A stretch of DNA of 55,681 nt from Flammeovirgaceae bacterium (GCA_021299455.1 JAJTGQ010000069.1:1-55681); one strand, 5' to 3'; positions 1 to 9,428 are shown, counted from the first letter of the stretch. Numbers and translations are program-made. Notes: generated from the letters alone by a model not told the origin.

Positions 1-148
1 CGGTTAAGATGTGAAGCAATGTTGATTTTCCTGAACCGTTTGGTCCCACTAGTGCATATGTCTTTCCAAACTCAAATCGGTAAGAAAGTTTGTGGAATAT
101 CCACTCTCGGTTGAAACGTTTGCTTAATTCGTTAGCTATGATGTTCAT
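1..148 (-). CDS. ABC transporter ATP-binding protein, N-terminal fragment (runs off the window)
   Basis: Partial gene: the minus strand read from 148 gives an ATG followed by 49 codons up to the window edge. The translation begins MNIIANELSKRFNREWIF and reaches a Walker A motif, GPNGSGKST, about 40 residues in, followed by LLHILT. That order (a short beta-strand N-terminus, then the P-loop) is the start of an ABC ATPase. The ATG overlaps the lpxA stop as ATGA (148-145), so translation is probably coupled to the lpx operon. The transported substrate cannot be told from the fragment. In this context an envelope or lipid function is plausible but unproven. Confidence 0.85.
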   Translation of the reverse strand, partial: MNIIANELSKRFNREWIFHKLSYRFEFGKTYALVGPNGSGKSTLLHILT

Positions 149-945
149 TCAAATGACCCAATGCCATTCGATAAGCCCTTCATTATACCTCGCTCCGATC
201 CTCGAATGAAGTTAACGATGTAATCCCGCTCAGTACTATTCGGCAACTCTTTTTCGACCAGATCCAACGCCTTGGCATTATTCAGACCTTTTAGAAAAAT
301 GTAGCGATAAACTTCTTGGATTTCTGAGATCTTATCCGTGTCAAAACCACGTCTGCGAAGGCCGATGGAATTTACACCACAATAGGTAAGTGGCTCTCTG
401 GCAGCTTTTGTAAATGGCGGTACATCTTTTCGAACAAGTGAGCCTCCGGAAACCATTACATGAGCGCCTACCTTTACAAATTGGTGAACAGCACTTGATC
501 CCCCTATGATGGCCCAATCTTCAATTTGGACGTGACCAGCCACTTGCACTGCGTTTACCAGAATACAGTGGTTGCCAATCACACAGTCATGCGCCACGTG
601 CACATAGGCCATTAAAAGGCAATCACTACCAATTACCGTTTTAAACTTATCTGTGGTTCCACGGCTTATCGTGACGTACTCGCGAATGACAGTGTTGTCG
701 CCAATGTGTGTCTCGGTCTTTTCACCCGCAAATTTCAAATCTTGCGGAATCGAGGATACGGATGCACCTGGATAGACTTTAACATTTTTTCCCAGTCGAC
801 TTCCTTCCCAAATCACCGCGTTCGGGCCGATCCAACTACCGTCTCCGATGATAACATCGGATTTCACCGTTGCGAAAGGCTCGATAGTCACATTGTTGCC
901 AATTTTGGCATCGGGGTGGATATTGGCTAGTGGATGATAACTCAT
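145..945 (-). CDS. lpxA: acyl-[ACP]--UDP-N-acetylglucosamine O-acyltransferase LpxA
   Basis: First enzyme of lipid A synthesis: a cytoplasmic trimer that transfers 3-hydroxyacyl from ACP to UDP-GlcNAc. The 266-residue protein is full length for the family. It shows left-handed beta-helix hexapeptide repeats (IGNNVT, IGDGSW, IGDNTV, IGSDCL, IGNHCI) over roughly residues 10-190, then an alpha-helical C-terminus. The motif HVAHDC carries His119, equivalent to catalytic His125 of E. coli LpxA. The start overlaps the lpxC/fabZ stop by 4 nt (ATGA), and the stop overlaps the next gene, so the three form one operon driven from the promoter at 2354-2385. Confidence 0.97.
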   Translation of the reverse strand: MSYHPLANIHPDAKIGNNVTIEPFATVKSDVIIGDGSWIGPNAVIWEGSRLGKNVKVYPGASVSSIPQDLKFAGEKTETHIGDNTVIREYVTISRGTTDKFKTVIGSDCLLMAYVHVAHDCVIGNHCILVNAVQVAGHVQIEDWAIIGGSSAVHQFVKVGAHVMVSGGSLVRKDVPPFTKAAREPLTYCGVNSIGLRRRGFDTDKISEIQEVYRYIFLKGLNNAKALDLVEKELPNSTERDYIVNFIRGSERGIMKGLSNGIGSFE

Positions 946-2339
946 AGATCTTTTCTAACAATACTTGCGGTCATTGTTCCTTCACAAACCAACGTGTTGC
1001 CCACGTAGGCTCTTCCGGACATCTTTGCGATACCCCTTCTAATAGGAGCCAGTAGATCGCATTGAATAACCAATGAATCGCCAGGAAGAACCATTTTCCT
1101 AAATCGAAATTCATCGATCCCCAGGAAATAGGTCCAATAGTTCTCAGGATCTGGAACCGTATTGAGTACTAAAATACCACCAATCTGTGCCATCGATTCA
1201 ACTTGCAAAACACCCGGATAAACCGGGTTCATCGGAAAGTGCCCTTGAAAATAATTTTCGTTCATGGTCACATTCTTGACACCCACTACACGCTCTTTAT
1301 CGAGGTAGATAATCTTATCAATCAACAAAAATGGGTAGCGGTGGGGAAGCGTACTGATGATTTTATTGATGTCCATCACGGGAGGTAATGATGGATTGTA
1401 CTTTGGCACACCCTTCTTCCCTTCGGCCAACATCAATTTCTTTAGCTTTTTTGCAAACGCCACGTTGGCCGCGTGACCGGGGCGGGCAGCTAATATTTGC
1501 GCTTTTAGGGGGCGACCTGCTAAGGCAAGATCTCCAACAATGTCTAACAATTTATGACGTGCAGGTTCATTGTTGTAACGCAATTCTACATTGTTCAGGA
1601 TGCCTTCTTTCTTTACCTCTACTTTTGGTTTATTCAACATCTTGGCAATGTTGTCCAACTCATCCGGCTCCACCACTCTGTCCACAATTACAATGGCATT
1701 GTTTAAATCGCCACCTTTGATCAGATTGTTTTTGTACAACATTTCGAGCTCGTGCAAAAAACAAAATGTGCGACAAGAGGCTATCTCTTTTTCGAATTGT
1801 TGAATACTAGTGATTGATGCATGTTGACTGCCAAGAACAGGAGAGTTGTAATCGACCATCACTGTAACGCGATAGTCATCCAGAGGCAATGCAGCGATCT
1901 CTACATTCCGTGCTGTTTCTCTATAAAATATGGAGTCCTGCACTTCGAAAAAATCACGAAGCGCATTTTGATCTTCGGTCTCTGCTTCCTTTAACACATT
2001 TACAAACTGAATTGAACTCCCATCCATGATCGGTGGTTCAGGGCCGTCAAGTTGAATCAACACATTATCAATCTCTAACCCTACCAAAGCAGCCAAGGTA
2101 TGCTCAATGGTACTAATTCGCGCTCCGCTTTCTTCAATAGTAGTACCTCGAGAAACATCAACTACTTTGTCGCAGTCTGCATCGATGATGGGCGATCCGG
2201 GTAAATCAATTCGTTGGAACTTGATTCCATGATTGGGCTTAGCCGGCAAAAAGGTCATATTAGTTTGAACCCCTGTGTGGAGACCAACTCCGGAAATGGT
2301 GACCGATTTTTTTATGGTCTGCTGCTTGTGATTTAGCAT
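942..2339 (-). CDS. lpxC/fabZ: bifunctional UDP-3-O-acyl-N-acetylglucosamine deacetylase / 3-hydroxyacyl-ACP dehydratase (LpxC-FabZ fusion)
   Basis: A 465-residue fusion. Residues 1-315 are LpxC, the zinc deacetylase that commits UDP-acyl-GlcNAc to lipid A. His80 (TIEHTLAAL), His262 and Asp266 (HKLLDIVGD) are the expected zinc ligands, and His289 (PGHAAN) is the general acid. Residues about 322-465 are FabZ, the hot-dog fold dehydratase of fatty acid synthesis, with LPHRYPFLLID, catalytic His367 in GHFPMNP and Glu381 in QVESMAQ. The fusion is normal in Bacteroidota and joins the two pathways that compete for 3-hydroxyacyl-ACP. A good promoter lies just upstream, giving a leader of only about 10 nt. 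The gene overlaps lpxA by 4 nt. Confidence 0.97.
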   Translation of the reverse strand: MLNHKQQTIKKSVTISGVGLHTGVQTNMTFLPAKPNHGIKFQRIDLPGSPIIDADCDKVVDVSRGTTIEESGARISTIEHTLAALVGLEIDNVLIQLDGPEPPIMDGSSIQFVNVLKEAETEDQNALRDFFEVQDSIFYRETARNVEIAALPLDDYRVTVMVDYNSPVLGSQHASITSIQQFEKEIASCRTFCFLHELEMLYKNNLIKGGDLNNAIVIVDRVVEPDELDNIAKMLNKPKVEVKKEGILNNVELRYNNEPARHKLLDIVGDLALAGRPLKAQILAARPGHAANVAFAKKLKKLMLAEGKKGVPKYNPSLPPVMDINKIISTLPHRYPFLLIDKIIYLDKERVVGVKNVTMNENYFQGHFPMNPVYPGVLQVESMAQIGGILVLNTVPDPENYWTYFLGIDEFRFRKMVLPGDSLVIQCDLLAPIRRGIAKMSGRAYVGNTLVCEGTMTASIVRKDL

Positions 2340-2353
2340 TTTTAAAAAGTTCG

Positions 2354-2385
2354 CAAATCTAACTTAGATTTAGCAGATATCCCAA
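2354..2385 (-). promoter_or_regulatory. Bacteroidota-type promoter for the lpxC/fabZ-lpxA operon
   Basis: On the minus strand the -7 element TAGATTTG (2361-2354) matches TAnnTTTG exactly. A -33 TTG (2385-2383) lies 21 nt upstream. This predicts transcription starting near 2348, about 10 nt before the lpxC ATG at 2339. It lies in the 106-bp gap after lpxD, so lpxC may be expressed independently of lpxD. Confidence 0.65.
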
Positions 2386-2445
2386 GAATCGGGCTAAATG
2401 GGTTTGATAGAGGCTTTTTTTACGAAAAAAAGCAGTTATCAGTAC

Positions 2446-3528
2446 TTATTCGGTGTGATTGCCATTTTCGGAACCTTCGCCATTCATTGGCATTCCATTA
2501 TCAAGTCGCTTTTCCAGTGTACGCAGCCGGTCGTTCAGATCAGGTAAACGCTTAAAAACCGCGTAGGAGCGGAAGTAGTCTTTTATATCAAATGCGGGAT
2601 AGCCTAGTATCTTCTGCCCCTCTTCCTTAATGGATTTTGAAATTCCCGCTTGTGCCCCAATACTGGTTTTGTTGGCAATCTCCAGATGTCCAGCAATGCC
2701 GACCTGGCCAGCAATGACATTTCCCTCGCCCAACTTCGTTGAACCGGAAATGCCCGCTTGGGCTGCAATCACCGTGTTCTGTCCAACCTCCACGTTGTGG
2801 GCAATTTGAATCAAGTTGTCGAGTTTAACACCTTTTCGGATGATTGTAGAATCACCAAATAAAGTCGCACAGTCAATAACTGTATTTGCTCCAATTGACA
2901 CATTATCTTCAATTATAACATTGCCCAATTGTGGAATTGTCTTATACGTACCATCAGCTTGTGGCGCAAATCCAAACCCATCACTTCCAATGACAGTGCC
3001 TGCATGGATCACACAATTGTTTCCAACTTTTGATCTGGCATACAACTTTACGTTCGGATGAAGAATGGTGTTATCACCAATCGTTACATTATCACCAATA
3101 AATACATGCGGATAGACTTTTACATTATGACCGATACTCACGCTGTTGCCTATGTAGCTGAATGCTCCCCGATAGATATTATTTCCTGTCGTAGTATTCG
3201 AACCTATAAAACTCGGTTGTTCAATACCTGATTTTTGAAAGCTGATTAGCTTATGGTATTCTTCCAATAAAATTGTAAAACTGCTATAGGGATCGTTTAC
3301 CAAAATCAATGCCGGAATAATTTCACGCTTGGGTTGAAAGTCTTTTTTAACGATCACTGCACTGGCTTGGGTCGAATATATAAATTGCTCGTATTTCGGA
3401 TTGGAGAGAAAAGCGATCTGCCCCTTTTTAGCATCCTGAATTTTGGCGAGCATAGTGATGGTCTGGGTGCCATCTCCACTTACTTGCCCACCCAGCATGC
3501 CGGCTATTTGCGAAACAGTAAACTCCAT
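2446..3528 (-). CDS. lpxD: UDP-3-O-(3-hydroxyacyl)glucosamine N-acyltransferase LpxD
   Basis: Third enzyme of lipid A synthesis, adding the N-linked 3-hydroxyacyl chain. The 360-residue protein has the LpxD N-terminal uridine-binding domain (residues 1-100, with AFLSNPKYE), then hexapeptide repeats from about 105 to 310 ([24 protein letters not shown]). The catalytic His is His244 in [10 protein letters not shown]. The last 45 residues are a helical, charged tail. It is followed by lpxC/fabZ and lpxA, a standard Bacteroidota order. Transcription may start in the 3' end of the upstream HD gene, where the minus strand has a TATATTTG (3606-3599) but no clear -33 TTG. Confidence 0.96.
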   Translation of the reverse strand: MEFTVSQIAGMLGGQVSGDGTQTITMLAKIQDAKKGQIAFLSNPKYEQFIYSTQASAVIVKKDFQPKREIIPALILVNDPYSSFTILLEEYHKLISFQKSGIEQPSFIGSNTTTGNNIYRGAFSYIGNSVSIGHNVKVYPHVFIGDNVTIGDNTILHPNVKLYARSKVGNNCVIHAGTVIGSDGFGFAPQADGTYKTIPQLGNVIIEDNVSIGANTVIDCATLFGDSTIIRKGVKLDNLIQIAHNVEVGQNTVIAAQAGISGSTKLGEGNVIAGQVGIAGHLEIANKTSIGAQAGISKSIKEEGQKILGYPAFDIKDYFRSYAVFKRLPDLNDRLRTLEKRLDNGMPMNGEGSENGNHTE

Positions 3529-3595
3529 AGTTTTTTTCTAGACATGCGCAATGGGGATCGAAAGAGTCTCAATTCACTCATAACCAACCGTCTGA

Positions 3596-4825
3596 TTACA
3601 AATATATGTTTTTAGGCCAGCATATATAGTTTTTCTCTACGATTTTGCTCATTGCTCTAATGGTGGGTAAGTCGGAAGCTTCAACGATATCAACCACCTG
3701 ACCAGATTTTGTTAGAATATTGATCGGTTGGCCTCCGGTTATATAAGCCTCATTGCTCACGGTGCCATAAGAAAATAAATAGTTGGCATCTTTTCTTAAA
3801 ATGCCGAACGATTGATGTACAGCTTGTCGTACACTTTCGATTTCTGTTTTCTTTATCGGGTCTACACGCAATGAGATTTGAAACAACTCCCGGATCAAAA
3901 GCCGATTGCATAAACCCGAAAGAATCTCATCAGGATGATCACGCCAAAGTTTAATGGCTCCCCAAATATCACTATCATCTAATTGACCAAATGTTTCAAG
4001 CAGATCGGGCTGAGTGGAAAACTCTGCTAATGTATAGTTTTGTCTAAGAAACAGTTTCAGTGGCTCGCTTGCCGTTAGCGAGTCTTCGGCATAACTAAGG
4101 TATTGTGCCCTTCGTATCAGATTGACAAGCATTCTTTCCGCGCTCACCGATGTCTTGTGTAGATACACTTGCCAATACATAAGTCTGCGGGCATGCAGAA
4201 AGCTTTCAATGCTGAATATTCCTTTCTCTTCCACCACAAGCATTCCATTATGGACGTTCAGCAATTCAATGATTCGATCTATTCCGATGGTCCCCTCCAT
4301 TACTCCAGTAAAAAAGCTGTCGCGTTTTAAGTAGTCCAGGCGATCGATGTCGAGTTGACCACTAATGAGTTGGTGAAAGAATTTTCTGGGGTAACTATTT
4401 CTAAAAAACTGAAGCGCCAATTCAAGTTGACCATTGAACTGTTGGTTTAGCGATTTCATGAATAAGTAAGAGAGGCTCTCATGGGGCACACCCTCCAAAA
4501 GCGTTTGCTCTAACGTATGCGACAATGGCCCGTGTCCAATATCGTGGAGTAAAATGGCAATCTGTGCGGCTTCCAGTTCCTGTTCACTTACTTCTATTCC
4601 TTTTGCCCGCAATGTTCCCATGGCCCGCCCCATTAAATGCATAGCACCAAGGGCATGGTGAAAACGTGTATGCTGAGCGCCTGGATAAACCAAATTACTC
4701 AGCCCAAGTTGCTTAATGTGGCGCAAGCGCTGAAAATAGGGGTGTTGAATGATGTCATAAATCAACTCGTTTCTGATGGAGATGAAGCCATAAACCGGAT
4801 CGTTGATAATTTTCTTTTTGTTCAC
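3596..4825 (-). CDS. HD-domain phosphohydrolase (SAMHD1/dGTPase-like family)
   Basis: A 409-residue protein with the metal-binding HD signature. HTRFHH (52-57) and LLHDIGHGP (92-100) supply His and His-Asp ligands, and DIDRLDYLKRDS about residue 150-170 gives the distal Asp. This spacing is typical of the SAMHD1/YwfO-like branch, which hydrolyses dNTPs or related nucleotides. The exact substrate is not shown by the sequence. An HD gene next to lpxD is common in Bacteroidota, but no functional link to lipid A is established. The gene is divergent from porX; the intervening 139 bp hold the promoters of both. Confidence 0.85.
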   Translation of the reverse strand: MNKKKIINDPVYGFISIRNELIYDIIQHPYFQRLRHIKQLGLSNLVYPGAQHTRFHHALGAMHLMGRAMGTLRAKGIEVSEQELEAAQIAILLHDIGHGPLSHTLEQTLLEGVPHESLSYLFMKSLNQQFNGQLELALQFFRNSYPRKFFHQLISGQLDIDRLDYLKRDSFFTGVMEGTIGIDRIIELLNVHNGMLVVEEKGIFSIESFLHARRLMYWQVYLHKTSVSAERMLVNLIRRAQYLSYAEDSLTASEPLKLFLRQNYTLAEFSTQPDLLETFGQLDDSDIWGAIKLWRDHPDEILSGLCNRLLIRELFQISLRVDPIKKTEIESVRQAVHQSFGILRKDANYLFSYGTVSNEAYITGGQPINILTKSGQVVDIVEASDLPTIRAMSKIVEKNYICWPKNIYL

Positions 4826-4964
4826 TTTCAGAACTCGCTTTTAATGGTTACTCAATTAATTGAACCCTGCTGACCCACGAAAAAAACCAGACTTCTTTCC
4901 GACTGTAACATCAAGTTGGTTTTAATAGGGAACGAAATTGCTTAAATTCGGGAAAATTTGTTCT

Positions 4965-6524
4965 ATGCAAAGATACAATATCTTGTGGGCCGATGATGAA
5001 ATAGATATGCTCAGGCCACACATTCTCTTTCTCCAACAACGCGGATATGATATCACACCAGTGAATAATGGCTCTGATGCAGTTGAGCAGGCTGAGGCAA
5101 AGCATTTTGATATTGTTTTTTTGGATGAGAACATGCCTGGTATTTCCGGTTTGGTGGCGCTTGGCCGGATAAAGTCGATCAAACCTAACCTACCGGTCAT
5201 CATGATCACGAAGAACGAGGAAGAGCGAATTATGGATGATGCCATTGGCGGAAAGATTGACGATTACCTTATTAAGCCCATAAATCCAAGTCAAATTCTT
5301 TTGGCAATCAAGAAAATACTTGACAACAAAAGGCTGGTGATTGAAAAAACCAATTCCAACTACCAACAGGAATTCCGGAAGATAAGCATGGCTTTTTTGG
5401 ATGAAATGAACCATGAACAATGGGCTGATCTCTACCGGAAATTGGTCTTTTGGGAACTTCAAATGGACGATGCCGAAAACCACGATATGGCCGAGGTGCT
5501 GGAGTCTCAGAAAGTGGAGGCGAATAACAATTTTTGTAAATTCATCAGGCGCAATTACGAAAGCTGGCTAAACAACCCCAACATCGACAAGCCATTGCTA
5601 TCTCATCAGCTGATGAAGAAAAAAGTCTTACCTGAACTCAATCCTTCGATCCCTACCTTTATCGTGCTCATCGACAATTTACGATTTGACCAGTGGAAAG
5701 TCATAGAACCAATGATAGCCGAATTTTTCAATGTGGATAAAGAAGAAACCTATTACTCCATTTTACCCACTACCACTGCCTATGCGAGAAACGCCATCTT
5801 CAGTGGAATGATGCCCGCAGAAATGGTCATGACTCATCCTGATCTTTGGGTAGGCGAAGACGAAGATGAATCAAAAAATAATTTTGAAGACGAGTTTTTA
5901 GCCAGGCAGTTAAAACGAAATAATTTAAATATTAAATTCTCTTACAACAAGATAAAGAAACTTGAAGAGGGGCGAGACTTGGCCGACTCGGTCAACAATT
6001 TATTCAACAACAATCTAAATGTGATCGTTTACAATTTTGTAGATATGTTGTCTCACGCACGAACCGACATGGCCATGATTCGAGAGTTAGCTCCTGACGA
6101 ATCAGCGTACAGGTCAATTACCAAATCATGGTTCATGCATTCTCCTTTGTTAGAGATTCTAAAAAAGATATCCGAGAAGAAGGTAAAGATGATCATCACT
6201 ACAGATCACGGCACCATTCGGGTGAAGCGACCCTTTAAGATCATTGGAGACAAAACGGTGAACTCCAATTTGCGATACAAACAGGGTAAAAATCTTAACT
6301 ATGAGGGAGATCGGGTGATGGAGGGGCTAAAGCCGGAGAAACTATTTTTGCCGAAATCGAACATGTCGACTACCTATGTTTTTGCTATAGAAGATCAGTT
6401 TTTCGCTTACCCCAATAACTACAATTATTACGTGAATTTTTACAAAGATACCTTTCAGCATGGTGGGGTGAGCCTCGAAGAAATGATCATTCCGGTAATT
6501 TCACTATCTTCGAAAAATGGCTAA
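4965..6524 (+). CDS. porX: PorX, response regulator with PglZ domain (type IX secretion control)
   Basis: Cytoplasmic regulator of the T9SS, known to act with the kinase PorY and a sigma factor in Porphyromonas. Residues 1-120 are a receiver domain with acidic pocket ADDE (9-12), phospho-acceptor Asp54 (VFLDEN), Thr in ITKNEEE and Lys in LIKPINP. Residues about 205-515 are a PglZ/alkaline phosphatase-like domain with LIDNLRFDQW, PTTTAYARN, NFVDMLSHART and TTDHGT, the metal-site and nucleophile motifs of PorX, which is reported to hydrolyse oligonucleotides. I start at ATG 4965 (MQRYNILWADDE), the usual family N-terminus; an in-frame TTG at 4938 would precede the likely transcription start. 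PorY and the secretion core are not in the window. Confidence 0.93.
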   Translation: MQRYNILWADDEIDMLRPHILFLQQRGYDITPVNNGSDAVEQAEAKHFDIVFLDENMPGISGLVALGRIKSIKPNLPVIMITKNEEERIMDDAIGGKIDDYLIKPINPSQILLAIKKILDNKRLVIEKTNSNYQQEFRKISMAFLDEMNHEQWADLYRKLVFWELQMDDAENHDMAEVLESQKVEANNNFCKFIRRNYESWLNNPNIDKPLLSHQLMKKKVLPELNPSIPTFIVLIDNLRFDQWKVIEPMIAEFFNVDKEETYYSILPTTTAYARNAIFSGMMPAEMVMTHPDLWVGEDEDESKNNFEDEFLARQLKRNNLNIKFSYNKIKKLEEGRDLADSVNNLFNNNLNVIVYNFVDMLSHARTDMAMIRELAPDESAYRSITKSWFMHSPLLEILKKISEKKVKMIITTDHGTIRVKRPFKIIGDKTVNSNLRYKQGKNLNYEGDRVMEGLKPEKLFLPKSNMSTTYVFAIEDQFFAYPNNYNYYVNFYKDTFQHGGVSLEEMIIPVISLSSKNG

Positions 6525-6957
6525 TGCAGAACTTGCTACAATGGACAAGGTTTTTGGACTTCAAGACCTGGATGCCATTTCAAAGGATATTATTAGGTCG
6601 GCACAAGGACTATCTGTTTGGCTGATCAATGGTGAAATGGGTGCCGGAAAGACAACCCTGGCGAAATCTATCTGTCGCGAGCTGTCCGTAACGGAGGTTG
6701 TATCAAGCCCTACTTTTTCTATCATTAATGAATATAAAACCGCTGAAGGCAAATCCATTTTCCATTTTGATTTTTACAGATTAAAATCTGAAGTGGAGGC
6801 ATTTGACATTGGAGTAAACGAATATTTTGAATCTGGCAGTATTTGTTTGGTTGAATGGGCGGAAAAAATTCCATCACTAATTCCGGAACACTATTTCGAG
6901 ATAACGCTACAAATTAACGACCTAACCGGTCGCGCGATGTATTATGGCAGGCACTGA
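6517..6957 (+). CDS. tsaE: tRNA threonylcarbamoyladenosine biosynthesis ATPase TsaE
   Basis: Partner of TsaB and TsaD in making t6A at position 37 of ANN-decoding tRNAs. The 146-residue protein has Walker A GEMGAGKTT (39-47) followed by the family motifs SSPTFSIINEY, HFDFYRL and LVEWAEKI. Length is normal. The ATG lies 8 nt inside the porX end and its stop lies inside the ald start, so porX, tsaE and ald are translationally chained. This order is a recurring Bacteroidota arrangement, although the three functions are not obviously related. Confidence 0.95.
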   Translation: MANAELATMDKVFGLQDLDAISKDIIRSAQGLSVWLINGEMGAGKTTLAKSICRELSVTEVVSSPTFSIINEYKTAEGKSIFHFDFYRLKSEVEAFDIGVNEYFESGSICLVEWAEKIPSLIPEHYFEITLQINDLTGRAMYYGRH

Positions 6958-8173
6958 GAAGAAAAAAACAGGTTTTGAGGCATTGGCAAAATCAAGTTTG
7001 TATCCCCAGGAGGAGTTACTCAATGTAAAAAGAGGAAAGAAATCATTTTTCATTGGCTTGCCGAGAGAGATTTCTTTACAGGAGAGTCGTATCAGTTTGA
7101 CTCCTGACGCGGTGGAGTTGTTAGTTAGTAATGGTCATGAAGTGTGGGTAGAGACAAAAGCGGGCGAGGGTTCCAAATTCAGCGACAAGCAGTATAGCGA
7201 AGCAGGTGCTAAAATTGCCTATTCGCCATCCCAAGTGTATAAGGCAGATATTATTTTAAAGATTGAGCCACCCACCGTGGAAGAGTTGGAGTATTTCAGA
7301 CCTGATCAAACACTGATATCCGCTTTACAGATGGGTTACTTGAGTAGTGAGAGAATCAATGCCCTTCTAAAAAAACGAGTGACTTCGTTGGCCTACGAAT
7401 TTATTGAGGACAAAGTGGGAGGCATTCCAATTGTACGAGCCATGAGCGAGATTGCGGGAAGTACGGTGATGCTCATCGCGGCTGAATACCTTAGCACAAC
7501 AAAGAATGGAAGGGGTATCATTCTAGGAGGGATAACAGGCGTTCCTCCTACAAAAGTGGTAATCATCGGGGCGGGAACCGTTGCTGAATATGGTGCCAGA
7601 GCCGCCTTGAGTCTGGGTGCAGAAATTCAGGTTTTTGACAACCATCTCTACAAACTAAGGAGAATTAAACACACTCTTGGGCATCAGTTTTACACGAGCA
7701 CAATTGATACAGTTACGCTGAGCGAATGCTTAAAAAATGCCGATGTGGTAATCGGTGCTCTTCGTGTAGAAAAAGGAAGGCCGCGTCATGTTGTGTCAGA
7801 AGAAATGGTGAGTCAAATGAAACCCGACTCGTTAATAATTGACTTGAGTATTGATCAGGGAGGATGTGTAGCAACGTCAGAAATAACTTCGCACGCGAAT
7901 CCGGTCTTTAGAAAATATGATGTGATTCACTACTGTGTTCCAAACGTGGCTTCGCGCGTGGCCAACACAGCAACTACGGCACTTAGCAATATCTTTACAC
8001 CTACCATTTTAAGAGCCGCAGAGGAAGGTGGAGTGCAAGAAATGATTTTCGCACATCGCTGGTTTATGAAAGGGGTCTATACGTATAAAGGAAATTTGAC
8101 CAATGAATCGGTGGCTAGAAAGTTTGATATGAAGCACAAGGACATCGAGCTGTTACTAGCGGTGAGAAGATAG
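6944..8173 (+). CDS. ald: alanine dehydrogenase
   Basis: NAD-dependent interconversion of L-alanine with pyruvate and ammonia. The 409-residue protein is longer than the usual ~370. It has a 30-residue N-terminal extension before the AlaDH start motif IGLPREISLQESRISLTP, then GAKIAY, the domain-hinge segment IPIVRAMSEIAG, and a Rossmann NAD site VVIIGAGTVAEYGA near residue 205. The divergent N-terminal catalytic region resembles the Bacteroidota branch often labelled simply 'alanine dehydrogenase'. The start overlaps tsaE by 14 nt. A transhydrogenase-like role cannot be excluded, but no membrane domain is present. Confidence 0.88.
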   Translation: MAGTEKKKTGFEALAKSSLYPQEELLNVKRGKKSFFIGLPREISLQESRISLTPDAVELLVSNGHEVWVETKAGEGSKFSDKQYSEAGAKIAYSPSQVYKADIILKIEPPTVEELEYFRPDQTLISALQMGYLSSERINALLKKRVTSLAYEFIEDKVGGIPIVRAMSEIAGSTVMLIAAEYLSTTKNGRGIILGGITGVPPTKVVIIGAGTVAEYGARAALSLGAEIQVFDNHLYKLRRIKHTLGHQFYTSTIDTVTLSECLKNADVVIGALRVEKGRPRHVVSEEMVSQMKPDSLIIDLSIDQGGCVATSEITSHANPVFRKYDVIHYCVPNVASRVANTATTALSNIFTPTILRAAEEGGVQEMIFAHRWFMKGVYTYKGNLTNESVARKFDMKHKDIELLLAVRR

Positions 8174-8222
8174 CTTTACAAGCAATAGGAGTGGGTTGTG
8201 TCTGCGGATCGCTCTGACTGAC

Positions 8223-8660
8223 TCAAAAATTTTCATGGATAAACTTCTTCGTTTTTGATGCTCGCAGCAGGAAGAAAAGAAGTAAGCCAATAGGACCAAA
8301 AAACAGAGTCATTATCAGACAAGGAACAAGAAGGTAGTGGGGCATACCGTTCTTTTGCCCGTTAGATAGTTCCCAACTTCCAATAAAGAGGTCGAAGGCC
8401 AAGTAGTGGATCCAGCCGGCCGTTACACCCCACGGACTGGTAAACAATTTCATGACGCCCTGCAACGAATTGAAATCGCCCTCTTGCTTGCCAAAAAATA
8501 GTACGATTAACGTAAAATACACCAGTGTCAGTAAAAGTGAGAAAATGCCAGAGATCACTATCGTTTTAGTCCATTTCCACTTGGGTGCAAAAATCAATAG
8601 TAGCCAGCCGAGTGGTGCTATTGTATTACAAATTTGAAAGAGTTTGTCTGGTGTCATCAT
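8223..8660 (-). CDS. ABA4-like / DUF4281 integral membrane protein
   Basis: A 145-residue protein with four predicted membrane segments: residues about 8-26, 30-55, 80-100 and 108-132. The order and the motifs FQICNTIAPLGWLLL, SPWGVTAGWIHYLAFDLFIG and FGPIGLLLFF match the ABA4-like family (DUF4281). Plant ABA4 takes part in neoxanthin formation. In bacteria the role is unknown, and there is no carotenoid gene in this window to support a pigment function. It is convergent with ald and divergent from the SGNH hydrolase gene. Confidence 0.8.
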   Translation of the reverse strand: MMTPDKLFQICNTIAPLGWLLLIFAPKWKWTKTIVISGIFSLLLTLVYFTLIVLFFGKQEGDFNSLQGVMKLFTSPWGVTAGWIHYLAFDLFIGSWELSNGQKNGMPHYLLVPCLIMTLFFGPIGLLLFFLLRASKTKKFIHENF

Positions 8661-8748
8661 AGAAAGGATTTTAGTTCAGCAATAGTTTTCTGACGAGGTA
8701 TTGCTAGTTACTATAATATTGAGCAATTTCGTCAAAGTCAAAATTAGC

Positions 8749-9408
8749 TTGAAAACGAGACTCATCATATTATTTCTTACTCTATCTTATCGTATGGATG
8801 CACAAGAAGTACCAATGCCCATCAAGTACTTAGCGCTTGGTGATTCCTATACCATTGGAGAAAGTGTGACTGAGCCTGAGAGATGGCCAAATCAACTGGT
8901 AGATTCTCTGGCAAAGAAAGGCATTCAGTTAGGTAAGCCTACGATTATTGCAACCACTGGCTGGCGCACCGATGACTTACGAAATGCGATGACAAATGCA
9001 AACCTAAAAAATGAATATGAGTTAGTTTCATTGCTCATTGGTGTTAACAATCAATATCAGGGAAAGCCAAGTTCGATGTATGCAAGTGAGTTTGAAGAAC
9101 TATTAAAATGGGCCATTCGATTGGCGGGAGGAAAAAAGCAACGCGTATTTGTAGTTTCAATTCCTGACTATGGTTTTACTCCTTTTGGCAAGCCTAAGCA
9201 AGAGGCGATTTCAAAAGCCATCGATGAATTCAATGAAATCAATGCGCAAATAACTTACAAGCATGGAATTCGATATTTTAATATTACCGACATCTCGCGT
9301 GACGGCTTAAGCGATCCGTCATTGGTTGCCGCTGATGGATTACATCCTTCAGGCAAAATGTACGCGTATTGGGTCGAGCTTATTTCTAAAGGATTAGATA
9401 TCCATTAA
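8749..9408 (+). CDS. secreted SGNH/GDSL-type hydrolase
   Basis: Likely esterase or lipase of the SGNH fold. Motifs visible are block I LALGDSYTIGE (nucleophile Ser), a Gly in TTGWRTDDL (block II), GVNNQYQG (block III Asn) and DGLHPSG (block V Asp/His). The start is uncertain: an in-frame TTG at 8749 gives MKTRLIILFLTLSYRMDAQ, a plausible signal peptide. The first ATG, at 8794, would remove it, and a TTG at 8701 would lengthen it. I prefer the start that makes a signal peptide, implying periplasmic or surface location. The gene is convergent with a second SGNH hydrolase 20 bp away; the two are only distantly similar. Confidence 0.82.
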   Translation: MKTRLIILFLTLSYRMDAQEVPMPIKYLALGDSYTIGESVTEPERWPNQLVDSLAKKGIQLGKPTIIATTGWRTDDLRNAMTNANLKNEYELVSLLIGVNNQYQGKPSSMYASEFEELLKWAIRLAGGKKQRVFVVSIPDYGFTPFGKPKQEAISKAIDEFNEINAQITYKHGIRYFNITDISRDGLSDPSLVAADGLHPSGKMYAYWVELISKGLDIH

Positions 9409-9428
9409 CAAACGACTTTGGACGATTG

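Noticed and set aside
4938-4964. In-frame TTG start 9 codons upstream of porX
   Set aside because: The family begins at MxxYxILWADDE, and the region looks like the promoter (TAAATTCG at 4943-4950).
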